NCBI RefSeq assembly: GCF_041245805.1
Contig: NZ_CP162490.1
Location: 2,829,001 to 2,893,000, forward strand
Direction: 5' to 3'
Length of the DNA: 64,000 nt
DNA from: Xanthomonas sp. DAR 34887
GTDB lineage: Bacteria > Pseudomonadota > Gammaproteobacteria > Xanthomonadales > Xanthomonadaceae
The notes beneath the pieces were generated by a model, which saw only the letters and a program-made list of their open reading frames with translations, searched no databases and was not told the DNA's origin. Below are positions 9,327-16,714 of the stretch, one piece after another (the stretch's first letter is position 1; each line of letters opens with the position of its first letter). The translations under genes were made by a program, and so were the position numbers.

Positions 9327-9349
9327 ATGCACAACGCATCATTGTGCAT
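9327..9349. promoter_or_regulatory. Perfect 8-bp inverted repeat upstream of the cluster
   Basis: ATGCACAA and TTGTGCAT are separated by 7 bases, 52-75 bases before the start of the chorismate-lyase-like gene. A -10-like TATACT on the minus strand (9377-9382) lies just upstream, with no good -35. The dyad would therefore fall in the untranslated leader, as an operator or an RNA hairpin. The gap 9276-9449 is the only sizeable intergenic space inside the island, so this is the likely control point of the seven-gene set. Confidence 0.5.
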
Positions 9350-9449
9350 TTCCTTATGCTTCGGGGGCATGTACCGAGTATATTCAGAAGGCGCAGCGGA
9401 AATGTAGACAAGCGACTGCATCGGCCGCCGAGTATCGCCGCATCGGACA

Positions 9450-10730
9450 TCATCGCGTTCGCGGCGCGAGTATCGTCTCGACCGAGGCCGAAAACACCCA
9501 CGCAGTCTCGCGGCACGGCTGGTTGTTGGGATCGTAACCGCCGACATACAGCATGCCGGGCGCGAACGGCGACGCCGCGAAGCTGCGAGCGGCGAACAGC
9601 GCCGCCGACGGGTCCAGGTCCGCAGAATCGATCCGACCGAGCGTATGCCGCCGCCCTTCCGGATCGCGAATCAGATACCAGGCATCCGGCGCCCATCCCT
9701 CCGTCGGATGGATGTCCACCCGCGTGCTGTCGCTGGCGCCGACGCCGGCCACCAGCAGCGTCTGTCCGGTAGCGGGATCGACTACGGGAGTGAAGTCGTC
9801 GTAGGCCACCACGCCGAACGCCGGCCGCTTTCCCCAGTGCATGCCGAGGAAGTCGAGCACGTCCAGTTCCAGGGTTTCCCGGAAATCGTCGCGCGGGTCG
9901 ATCCGCACGATCCGGCAGCGATCCCCTTCCAGCGCCGCCAGCAGCACCTGGCCCGATCCGGAAGGATGCGCAACGGCGGTGAGTCCGCGGTAGCCGCAGC
10001 TGGGATAGATCAACGGATCGGCGATGGTGTGGACCTGCTCCCAGCGCGGCGCGGGTCCGTCGATGCGTCGATACAGATGCGGCCGGATGCTGACGTACAG
10101 GTGGCCATCGCATTGGGTGAAGGCCATCGGACGGCGCCGATAACCGGACAGCTCTGCCTGCACGTCCCAGCGGATCCTGCCCGGCGCGTCCGGGTCATGG
10201 CTGCCGCTGAAAATGCCGAGCGGCAACGTGCCGGCAAAGACGCGCTCCTGCCCGGTCACGGTGTCGCGATGGACGAAGAAGCTGCGGGTGCCGGCCAGCC
10301 CGGCGCCGCCGCCCAGGCGCGTGCGCGCCCACGTTCCGGCTTCGTCGTCGAAGCAATCCACATACACCGTGCCCTGGCTGTTCGAGGGCCCGGCGAGCAG
10401 CAGCGAGACCGGGACATCGAGCTTGCGCCCGCGCCCGTCCTCGGTGAACGCCACCGATTTCAGCAACACCCGCCAATAGTCGCGATCGTATGCATGGGCT
10501 TGCCGCCACTCGCCGTCCGCCCTATCCAGCACCGCGATCTGCGCGCCGACCGGCGGGTCGCCGGGCAGATACCGGTTGTGGGTGTAGGACAGCGAAGCAA
10601 ACAGCCGCCCGCGATGCGGCACCAGGTGCAGCACTTCGGTACCGCCGAGCAGCCGGCCGCCGCCGTCGCGCATCCCGGCCTGAAAGACGCGGCGGAACGG
10701 CGCTGGCGTCGTGGCGATCGGTGCGTCCAT
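9450..10730 (-). CDS. Hypothetical protein, possible beta-propeller
   Basis: 426 residues, not recognised as a named family. It is rich in short beta-prone segments with repeated G-x-L/V and aromatic/Asp turns (LFASLSYTHNRYLPG, GHLYVSIRPHLYRR, GMLYVGGYDPNNQP), which suggests a propeller-like fold. No signal peptide or membrane helix is seen. It begins 9 bases after the nucleotidyltransferase-like gene, so the two are probably co-transcribed. It could be a scaffold, sugar- or ligand-binding protein, or an unrecognised enzyme of the cluster. Confidence 0.7.
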   Translation of the reverse strand: MDAPIATTPAPFRRVFQAGMRDGGGRLLGGTEVLHLVPHRGRLFASLSYTHNRYLPGDPPVGAQIAVLDRADGEWRQAHAYDRDYWRVLLKSVAFTEDGRGRKLDVPVSLLLAGPSNSQGTVYVDCFDDEAGTWARTRLGGGAGLAGTRSFFVHRDTVTGQERVFAGTLPLGIFSGSHDPDAPGRIRWDVQAELSGYRRRPMAFTQCDGHLYVSIRPHLYRRIDGPAPRWEQVHTIADPLIYPSCGYRGLTAVAHPSGSGQVLLAALEGDRCRIVRIDPRDDFRETLELDVLDFLGMHWGKRPAFGVVAYDDFTPVVDPATGQTLLVAGVGASDSTRVDIHPTEGWAPDAWYLIRDPEGRRHTLGRIDSADLDPSAALFAARSFAASPFAPGMLYVGGYDPNNQPCRETAWVFSASVETILAPRTR

Positions 10731-10739
10731 GCAAACCTC

Positions 10740-11549
10740 TCAGGCGAAGAAGGAATCCAGCGTGTCGATCGAAGCCGGCTGGCGGGCGTGCGCATAGAGC
10801 GTGCGCTTGAACGCCTCCTGCTGATCGCGCTCCACGCGCAGATGCGCGGGAGTCCAGCGCCGGATGCGCGTCCCCATGCCCTGGATGTCGCGATCGGCGT
10901 GACTGTCCAGATAGGCGAGCACGTTGCTGGTGGCCGAGTAGCCGCGGGCGAGGAACTGGGCGATGCGGAAGGTCATCCGGTAGCTGGCTCCCAGCACGCG
11001 AGGATGGGCGATGAGCCTGAGCGACTTTTCGCGCAGATCCCCGATACCGCAACCCAGCGGATCGAGCAGGACCCGCTCGGCGCAGTCGTAGTAGAACGCA
11101 TTGACCGAGAAGTCGCGCATGAGCGCATCCTCGGCCAGATCGGACCGCGCGACGAAACGCGTGTTCCACATGTCGCCGTTCTGGATGTCCTTCCAGCTGC
11201 GCAGGATGTTGATGTCCGTCCCGCCCGATGCGGCATCGCCCCAGCGCAGGACGCCGAAACCGTCGTTGCGCATGCGCAGCGCAGCGGTCTCGGTACCGGG
11301 ATAGGCGTCGCACAGCAGGCGGTATGCGTCGTCCAGGCCGCAATCCAGCGCCAGATCGATGTCCTTGCCCGGCTGGCCTGCCAGCCAATCCCTCGGCGTG
11401 CCTCCGATAATGAAAACGCGCTTGCCGGCGCGTTGGAACACCCCGATGAGGTCGCGCACGCGCACGCCGTAGCGCTCGTCCTGGTACACCAACTGTTCCA
11501 GCGCGGCTTCCACGCGCTCCGGTGCGAGCGATGCATCGATGATCTTCAT
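10740..11549 (-). CDS. tRNA nucleotidyltransferase / poly(A) polymerase-like protein
   Basis: 269 residues from ATG 11549; ATG 11582 is an equally possible start. It has the class II nucleotidyltransferase signature IIGGTPRDWLAG...KDIDL (GG..RD..DxD metal site) and RDFSVNAFYYD, which corresponds to the RDFTINA motif of CCA-adding enzymes and poly(A) polymerases. It covers only the head and part of the neck: about 270 residues against ~410 for a CCA enzyme, with no HD domain. In this setting it may nucleotidylate a small molecule, protein or carrier rather than tRNA. That is inference from context. Confidence 0.78.
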   Translation of the reverse strand: MKIIDASLAPERVEAALEQLVYQDERYGVRVRDLIGVFQRAGKRVFIIGGTPRDWLAGQPGKDIDLALDCGLDDAYRLLCDAYPGTETAALRMRNDGFGVLRWGDAASGGTDINILRSWKDIQNGDMWNTRFVARSDLAEDALMRDFSVNAFYYDCAERVLLDPLGCGIGDLREKSLRLIAHPRVLGASYRMTFRIAQFLARGYSATSNVLAYLDSHADRDIQGMGTRIRRWTPAHLRVERDQQEAFKRTLYAHARQPASIDTLDSFFA

Positions 11550-11616
11550 GTCGCGAGATACCTGATCCTGATGGCCGATCATCGCCGCTGCGTCCGTGCA
11601 CGTTTCCCCACGATGC

Positions 11617-12390
11617 TCAGGACCTGATGCCGACGCCTCTGCCGAGCAGGGTCAGCGCGAAAGCGGCCAAGCCTATAATGAACAACAGCATCACCACAAG
11701 CGACGTACCGATACCCGCGGTATCCGTGCCCAGCACGCCATAACGGAACGCGCTGATCATGTGCATGAGCGGATTGATCCGCGAAATGCTCTGCCAGGGC
11801 TCGCCCAGCAGGTCGACCGGATAGAACACGCCTCCCAGATAGGAGAGTGGCGTCAGCACATAGGTCGATACATGCCCGGTGTCGTAGAAGTTCTTCGCGT
11901 AGATCGCGACGATGACGCCGACCAGGGCAAAGATCGTGGCGGCCAGCAATGCCGACAGGAAGACGATGCAGGGATGCGCGGTGTGGAGCGAGGTCAGCGA
12001 CAACGCGACCAGCAACACCAGGCCGCCGACCAGGAAACCGCGCACCACCGCGGAAATCACGTAGCCCAGCAGGATCGTCCAATCGCGCATCGGCGACACC
12101 AGCAGCTCTTCTATCGCGCGATTGAAGCGCATGAAGTAGAACGTGTTGGAGGCGTTGGCATAGCTGTTGGTGATGACGCACATCATCACCAGGCCGGGGG
12201 CGATGAATTGCACATAGCTGAAGCCGCCGAAGCTGCCGATGCGATCGCCGATCAGCTTGCCGAAGATCGCGAAGTACAACACCATCATCGCCAGGGGCGG
12301 GATCAAGGTCTGCACCCACATGCGGAACATGTGCGCGATCTCGCGCCGAACCAGGCAATGCAGTGCGATCCAACTGGACGAGCCCTTCAT
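11617..12390 (-). CDS. ABC-2 type transporter permease
   Basis: 257 residues with about six membrane helices. It has the ABC-2 pattern: a basic cytoplasmic start (LVRREIAHMFRMW), LIPPLAMMVLYFAIFG, the region YVQFIAPGLVMMCVI, then NPLMHMISAFRYG near the last helix, like YadH/NodJ/capsule exporters. No ATP-binding partner is present next to it or anywhere in the island, although these permeases normally sit beside one. It may export the cluster product using an ATPase encoded elsewhere. Confidence 0.88.
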   Translation of the reverse strand: MKGSSSWIALHCLVRREIAHMFRMWVQTLIPPLAMMVLYFAIFGKLIGDRIGSFGGFSYVQFIAPGLVMMCVITNSYANASNTFYFMRFNRAIEELLVSPMRDWTILLGYVISAVVRGFLVGGLVLLVALSLTSLHTAHPCIVFLSALLAATIFALVGVIVAIYAKNFYDTGHVSTYVLTPLSYLGGVFYPVDLLGEPWQSISRINPLMHMISAFRYGVLGTDTAGIGTSLVVMLLFIIGLAAFALTLLGRGVGIRS

Positions 12391-12450
12391 GCCGCACCGG
12401 ACTGCGTCTGAAAGCGGAAAACGTGCGGGCCGGCGGCGGTTGCGGACATG

Positions 12451-13125
12451 TCAGTTGCGCATGCGCCATGCGTTGGCGCGCGCGGTGATCCGCACGACGA
12501 GGACTTTCTTGAACACGCTGTATTCCATCCAGGTCTGGCCGGGTACCGCCGCCAACTCCTGCTTGAGGTCGAGGTAACGCTGCCGCTCCTCCGGAAAGGC
12601 GCGCAGGAAGTCGCGGAAATTGCAGATGTCGGCGAACCGGGGATTGTCGGCGGCGCAGGTGTGGACGACGAACGAGCGGCCGCCGTCGCGCGCGATACGC
12701 CAATGCCACGCGAACCCCGCATCGATCGGGCTTTCGCCATATGCCTGATAGCCGAGCCCGGCCAATATCCGCGACTGCCGCTCGGCCGAAGACCACGCGC
12801 CGGTCGCCACTGCGATGTCCAGGATGTTCTTGCTCGGCAGGCCGGCAATGGCCGTGCTTCCGATATGTTCAACAGCGACCACATCCTCGCCGGCCAATGC
12901 CTCCAGCAACCGACGTCTTTCGTCCTCGAATGCCTGCGGCCAGCCCGCGTCGTACTGGCTCTGCACATCCAGCTCCAGCGCCGGCGGGCGCACGCGCGAG
13001 TAACGGCGCACGAGCTGTTCGACGCTCTCCGCCCCCAGTTCGCCAGGAAGCACCTGCTCCTTGAGTCGCCTGATGACGCGCGCCAGTTGCAGCGCGCCCC
13101 CGATCTCTCCGGCCTGGGAACTCAT
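12451..13125 (-). CDS. GrpB family protein (nucleotidyltransferase fold)
   Basis: 224 residues. The core VEHIGSTAIAGLPSKNILDIAV is the GrpB/UPF0157 signature (HxGST-x-x-x-GLPxKxxxDI), and NPRFADICNFRDFLRA with a C-terminal Lys-rich helix fits the family. GrpB proteins have a nucleotidyltransferase-like fold and their function is largely unknown. The N-terminal ~45 residues precede the usual family start and look like an added helical segment. The start ATG overlaps the stop of an upstream reading frame (13122-13592) by ATGA. It is probably the first recognisable gene of the island's transport/NTase sub-block. Confidence 0.85.
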   Translation of the reverse strand: MSSQAGEIGGALQLARVIRRLKEQVLPGELGAESVEQLVRRYSRVRPPALELDVQSQYDAGWPQAFEDERRRLLEALAGEDVVAVEHIGSTAIAGLPSKNILDIAVATGAWSSAERQSRILAGLGYQAYGESPIDAGFAWHWRIARDGGRSFVVHTCAADNPRFADICNFRDFLRAFPEERQRYLDLKQELAAVPGQTWMEYSVFKKVLVVRITARANAWRMRN

Positions 13126-13592
13126 GACGGCACGCCGGGTCGCCCACGCGCTATCGCAGCGCCGCCGATCGTCAGGAAACCGAGATACGCTCCACGGTTG
13201 CGGCTGACAGGGTCGATCGCAATGCGCGGGAGCCTACGGAAGGATGGACGACCCAGCTGTCGGTTCGACCAAAAGCGGTTCCCTATGCATTCCTGCCGCC
13301 CCTCCATCACCGCGTTGCGTGGGCGCTCGAACCCGCAGATGGCGCGAATCCACGGGATATGAAGCTGCCGTGCCAGGCATGGGATGCGGTCTTTCGGTGT
13401 CTGGCCGCGGCCGGCGTAGTGCGCGAAAAGCGCATCGCCTGGATCGGCGACGGTTGCATCCAGCTTGCCTAGCATTGCATCTCCATTGCAGGTGGGTTGA
13501 TGGGCGCAAGCGCTGAGCGCGGCCCCAAGCATCGCGGTACTGCGGCGTTCCTCGCCGGCATCGCCAGTTTGCGGATGCTTATGGATGGCCAT
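13122..13592 (-). CDS. Uncertain small ORF overlapping grpB-like start
   Basis: 156 codons from ATG 13592, not recognised. The N-terminal region contains LGAALSAC, which resembles a short lipoprotein signal with a lipobox. The rest (for example IPWIRAICGFERPRNAV) has no motif I know. In its favour is the 4-base ATGA overlap with the GrpB-like gene. Against it are an odd composition and its position right at the edge of a decayed phosphoesterase copy, so it may be a chance frame or a remnant. Confidence 0.3.
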   Translation of the reverse strand: MAIHKHPQTGDAGEERRSTAMLGAALSACAHQPTCNGDAMLGKLDATVADPGDALFAHYAGRGQTPKDRIPCLARQLHIPWIRAICGFERPRNAVMEGRQECIGNRFWSNRQLGRPSFRRLPRIAIDPVSRNRGAYLGFLTIGGAAIARGRPGVPS

Positions 13593-13605
13593 GGCCGTTG
13601 TCAAG

Positions 13606-13893
13606 CGACATCGGGCCATACGCCATTGCTGGCATTGGCGAAGGCGTCGCCGCTGGACTCGATGACGATCACTTGCGCACCAGCTCCATTGCGAGGCTGT
13701 AGCGGCACTGCGCAGTGGCCGCATGCGATACACGCCGCCGGACATTCGCACGCCAACGATGCCGCGCTCACCGTGGCCACGGCCGGCGCAGCCATTGCGC
13801 TCCGAGACCTTTACCGCGGAACGTCGCGATCTACGCTAACGCGACGCACCGCGGCGGTCGACTGTCAGCGAGCACTGCAGCGCGCAGCGACGT
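13606..13893 (-). pseudogene. Decayed 5' end of the metallophosphoesterase gene
   Basis: Read on the minus strand, three collinear stretches match the protein encoded at 808-2394: TSLRAAVL (MSLRVVVL in the intact gene, start ATG now ACG), ERNGCAGRGHGERGIVGV (ERDGHAGRGKGERGIAGV), and after a frameshift VIVIESSGDAFANASNGV (VFVIKPDGYVFASAGNGL). The span from start to the last match is about 280 bases in both copies. It has lost its start codon and its frame. It sits about 80 bases after the hisIE stop, where the intact gene probably once began. Confidence 0.85.
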
Positions 13894-13969
13894 GCGGAAT
13901 GTCCGGCGATCGGACGCGGCCGCGATGGCGACCACCATCGCGGTAATGCAGCGACTGCGCTGCGCCAGT

Positions 13970-14593
13970 TTACTTGTGCCGCGCTTCCAGCACCGCGACC
14001 GCGTCGGCCAGCGCCAGGCCGCGCGCGCGCAGCAGCACGGTGAGGTGGTACAGCAGGTCGGCCGATTCGCCGAGCAGCGCCGCGTCGTCCTGCGCCACGC
14101 CGGCCAATGCGGTCTCCACGCCTTCCTCGCCCACCTTCTGCGCAATACGCCGGGTGCCGCTCTCGAACAGTTGCGTGGTGTAGCTCCCCGGCGGACGCGC
14201 GCGTTCGCGTTGTTCCACCAGCCGATCGAGCGCGCCAAGGAACTGGCCCGGCGCCTGCGGGAAGCAACTGCTGCGGCCGAGGTGGCAGGTCGGGCCGTGC
14301 GGATGCGCCAGCACCAGCAAGGTATCGCGGTCGCAGTCGGTCTCGATCGACACCAGGTCCAGGGTGTTGCCCGAGCTTTCGCCCTTGGTCCACAGGCGCT
14401 GCTTGCTGCGGCTGTAGAAGGTGACCTTGCCGCTGGCGCGGGTCGCGGCCAGGGCTTCGGCATTCATGTAGCCGAGCATCAGCACGCGCAGCGTGGCTGC
14501 GTCCTGCACCACCACCGGCAGCAGGCCGTCGCCCTTGCTCCAGTCCAGTTCCGCATCCGCGGTCGCGGCGGCGACGTCTTGCTCATGCGCCAT
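13970..14593 (-). CDS. hisIE: Bifunctional phosphoribosyl-AMP cyclohydrolase / phosphoribosyl-ATP pyrophosphatase
   Basis: 207 residues. The N-terminal HisI domain has VQDAATLRVLMLGYMNAEAL, SRSKQRLWTKGESSGN and the zinc-site segment HPHGPTCHLG. The C-terminal HisE domain has GSYTTQLFESGTRRIAQKVG, EEGVETALA and ESADLLYH. It carries out steps 2 and 3 of histidine synthesis. It overlaps hisF by about 11 bases and is the last gene of the operon. Its 3' end is duplicated at 2683-2722. Confidence 0.97.
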   Translation of the reverse strand: MAHEQDVAAATADAELDWSKGDGLLPVVVQDAATLRVLMLGYMNAEALAATRASGKVTFYSRSKQRLWTKGESSGNTLDLVSIETDCDRDTLLVLAHPHGPTCHLGRSSCFPQAPGQFLGALDRLVEQRERARPPGSYTTQLFESGTRRIAQKVGEEGVETALAGVAQDDAALLGESADLLYHLTVLLRARGLALADAVAVLEARHK

Positions 14594-15359
14594 CGCGCAC
14601 CTCGATCTGTCGTTGGCGCAGGAAGCGCTTGAGGTCGGGAATCGGAATCGCACCGCTGTGGAACACGCTAGCGGCCAGCGCGCCGTCCACGTCGGCCCGT
14701 TCGAACACGTCGGCGAAGTGCTGCATCTCGCCGGCACCGCCGGAGGCGACCAGCGGCACCTTGCACAGCGAGCGCACCTCGTACAGCTGGGCGATGTCGT
14801 AGCCGCGGCGCACGCCGTCGTTGTCCATGCAGTTGAGCACGATCTCGCCCGCGCCCAGTTGCTGCGCCTCCACCACCCAGTCCACGGTGCGCACGCGCAG
14901 CGCCTGGGTCTTGCTCGGATCGCCGGTGAAGCGGCGCACGCGCCATTGGCCATCGTCCTCGCGGATCGAATCGATGCCCACCACCACGCATTGCACGCCG
15001 AACGCTTCGGCCAGTTCGGCGATCAGCGCCGGCCGCTCCAGCGCCGGGGAATTGATCGAGATTTTGTCGGCGCCGGCATGCAGCACCGCGCGTGCGGTGG
15101 CCACGTCGCGGATGCCGCCGGCCACGCAGAACGGGATGTCGATCAGCCGCGCCACGCGCTCGACCCAGGCGTAGTCGACCGAGCGCCCTTCCGGGCTGGC
15201 GCCGATGTCGTAGAACACCAGTTCGTCGGCGCCCTGGTCGCGGTAGCGCAGCGCCAGTTCGACGATGTCGCCCATGTCGATATGGTCGCGGAACTTGACG
15301 CCCTTGACCACGCGGCCGTCGCGCACGTCCAGGCACGGGATGATGCGCCGGCTCAGCAT
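14583..15359 (-). CDS. hisF: Imidazole glycerol phosphate synthase, cyclase subunit
   Basis: 258 residues, the normal HisF length. It begins MLSRRIIPCLDVRDGRVVKG with catalytic Asp in CLDV. The second catalytic Asp is in LNCMDNDG, and phosphate-binding turns are at VAGGIRD and ASGGAGEM. With HisH it converts PRFAR and glutamine-derived ammonia to IGP and AICAR. The start overlaps the hisA end by 7 bases. Confidence 0.98.
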   Translation of the reverse strand: MLSRRIIPCLDVRDGRVVKGVKFRDHIDMGDIVELALRYRDQGADELVFYDIGASPEGRSVDYAWVERVARLIDIPFCVAGGIRDVATARAVLHAGADKISINSPALERPALIAELAEAFGVQCVVVGIDSIREDDGQWRVRRFTGDPSKTQALRVRTVDWVVEAQQLGAGEIVLNCMDNDGVRRGYDIAQLYEVRSLCKVPLVASGGAGEMQHFADVFERADVDGALAASVFHSGAIPIPDLKRFLRQRQIEVRDGA

Positions 15360-16087
15360 GCCAGCGCCTCGTCGAGGCGCAATCGCCCTTCCAGCAGCGA
15401 CTTGCCGAGCACCGCGCCGGCGCAGCCGGCCTCGCGCGCGGCGCGTACGTCGGCGGCGTCGCGGATGCCGCCGGAGGCCTGCACCTGCACGCCCGGCGCG
15501 ATCCGGCGCAGATACGCGTACAACTCCAGGTTCGGCCCGGACAGCATGCCGTCGCGGGCGATGTCGGTGCACAGCAGGTGCTTCAGCCCGGCCGCGGCGT
15601 ATTCGCCGGCCAGCTGCTCCAGGGTCAGCGAGGAGGTCTCGGTCCAGCCCAGCACCGGCAAGCGCCACACGCCCTGCGCGTCCTGGCGTGTGTCCAGCGC
15701 CACGGTGATGCGCTCGGCGCCGAACTCGGCCAGCCATTCCAGCACCGACTCGCGGTCGCGCACCGCCAGCGAGCCGATCACCACCCGCGCGGCGCCAGCG
15801 TCGAGGATGCGTTGCACGTCGGCGCGCGAGCGCACGCCGCCGCCGGTCTGCACCTGCAGCCCGGTCTGGGCACCGATCTGGCTGAGCAGCGGCGCCAGGG
15901 TGTAGCCGCCGGCGCGCGCCGCATCCAGGTCCACCAGGTGCATCCAGCCTGCGCCGGCGTCGGCGAAGGCCTGCGCGCGCGGCAGCGGATCGTCGCCGTA
16001 GTGGGTTTCGCGGGCGTAGTCGCCCTGCGCCAGCCGCACCACACGGCCGTCGCGGATATCCAGCGCGGGATAGACGATGAAACTCAT
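15353..16087 (-). CDS. hisA: Phosphoribosylformimino-5-aminoimidazole carboxamide ribotide isomerase
   Basis: 244 residues in a (beta/alpha)8 barrel homologous to HisF. It has YPALDIRDGRVVRL with the catalytic Asp in ALDI, TGGGVRS, and TDIARDGM with the second catalytic Asp. It isomerises ProFAR to PRFAR. The stop overlaps hisF by 7 bases and the start overlaps hisH by ATGA. Confidence 0.98.
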   Translation of the reverse strand: MSFIVYPALDIRDGRVVRLAQGDYARETHYGDDPLPRAQAFADAGAGWMHLVDLDAARAGGYTLAPLLSQIGAQTGLQVQTGGGVRSRADVQRILDAGAARVVIGSLAVRDRESVLEWLAEFGAERITVALDTRQDAQGVWRLPVLGWTETSSLTLEQLAGEYAAAGLKHLLCTDIARDGMLSGPNLELYAYLRRIAPGVQVQASGGIRDAADVRAAREAGCAGAVLGKSLLEGRLRLDEALAC

Positions 16088-16686
16088 GGGAAATCGGTCT
16101 CGAGGAAGTTGCGCAGGATGCGCGCGCCGGTGCTCGCCGAGCGCTCGGGATGGAACTGCGCGCCGCAGCGGCGGCCGCGCTGCACCACCGCGGTGAACAG
16201 GCCACCGTGATCGCAGGCGGCCACGGTGTCGGCGGTGACCGGTGCGGCATAGCCGTGTACGAAGTAGGCGCTGGCGTGTTCCGGCAGGCCGTCCAACAGC
16301 GGCGACGGTCGCATCGGCAGCAGCCGGTTCCAGCCCATGTGCGGAATGCGGATGCCCAGCGCCGGCGGCATGTGCCGGACCACGCCGGTCAGCAGGCCCA
16401 GGCAATCGACATCGCCTTCCTCGGAGTGCTCGAACAGCAATTGCATGCCCAGGCAGATGCCGATCAGCGGCACCTGCAGCGCGCGCAGCGGCTCGATCAG
16501 CCCCTGCTCGCGCAACCGCGCCATCGCATGCGGCGCGGCGCCGACCCCGGGCAATATCACCCGGTCCGCGCCCTGCAGCCCGGCGGCGTCGCGCACCAGC
16601 CGGGCTTCCACGCCGAGCCGTTCGAGCGCGTAGCGCACCGAACCGAGGTTGGCGCCGCCGGCATCGATCAGGGCGACATCGCTCAT
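16084..16686 (-). CDS. hisH: Imidazole glycerol phosphate synthase, glutaminase subunit
   Basis: 200 residues. The class I glutamine amidotransferase nucleophile is in GICLGMQLLF. The partner His/Glu pair is in QFHPERS, and YFVHGYAAP is present (YFVHSY in most homologues, a Ser-to-Gly change). It supplies ammonia to HisF. I start at ATG 16686; an ATG at 16701 would add five residues. Confidence 0.97.
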   Translation of the reverse strand: MSDVALIDAGGANLGSVRYALERLGVEARLVRDAAGLQGADRVILPGVGAAPHAMARLREQGLIEPLRALQVPLIGICLGMQLLFEHSEEGDVDCLGLLTGVVRHMPPALGIRIPHMGWNRLLPMRPSPLLDGLPEHASAYFVHGYAAPVTADTVAACDHGGLFTAVVQRGRRCGAQFHPERSASTGARILRNFLETDFP

Positions 16687-16714
16687 CGCATGCTCCCCGC
16701 GAAGCCCGCGCCCA

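Larger units (their letters stand above)
2723..13605. mobile_element. Accessory genomic island carrying a biosynthetic cluster
   Basis: About 10.9 kb lies between two copies of a hisE-end plus phosphoesterase-start segment. Left copy: hisE fragment 2683-2722 and the intact phosphoesterase. Right copy: intact hisIE and a decayed phosphoesterase 5' end. No integrase, transposase or tRNA attachment site is visible. The direct duplication suggests homologous or Campbell-type integration rather than a classical element. All genes inside lie on the minus strand. The limits given are the innermost points at which homology is lost. Confidence 0.65.

Noticed and set aside
10740..11549. Housekeeping CCA tRNA nucleotidyltransferase
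   Set aside because: It is much shorter than the ~410-residue enzyme and lacks the HD domain and the full neck/body.
9645..11627. Long plus-strand open frame opposite the propeller and NTase genes
   Set aside because: It is a GC-rich shadow frame, rich in Arg, His and Gln with no family motif; the opposite strand holds recognisable proteins.
3454..13125. Aryl polyene, xanthomonadin or polyketide cluster
   Set aside because: No ketosynthase, acyltransferase or dehydratase gene is present; only the ligase and ACP are shared.
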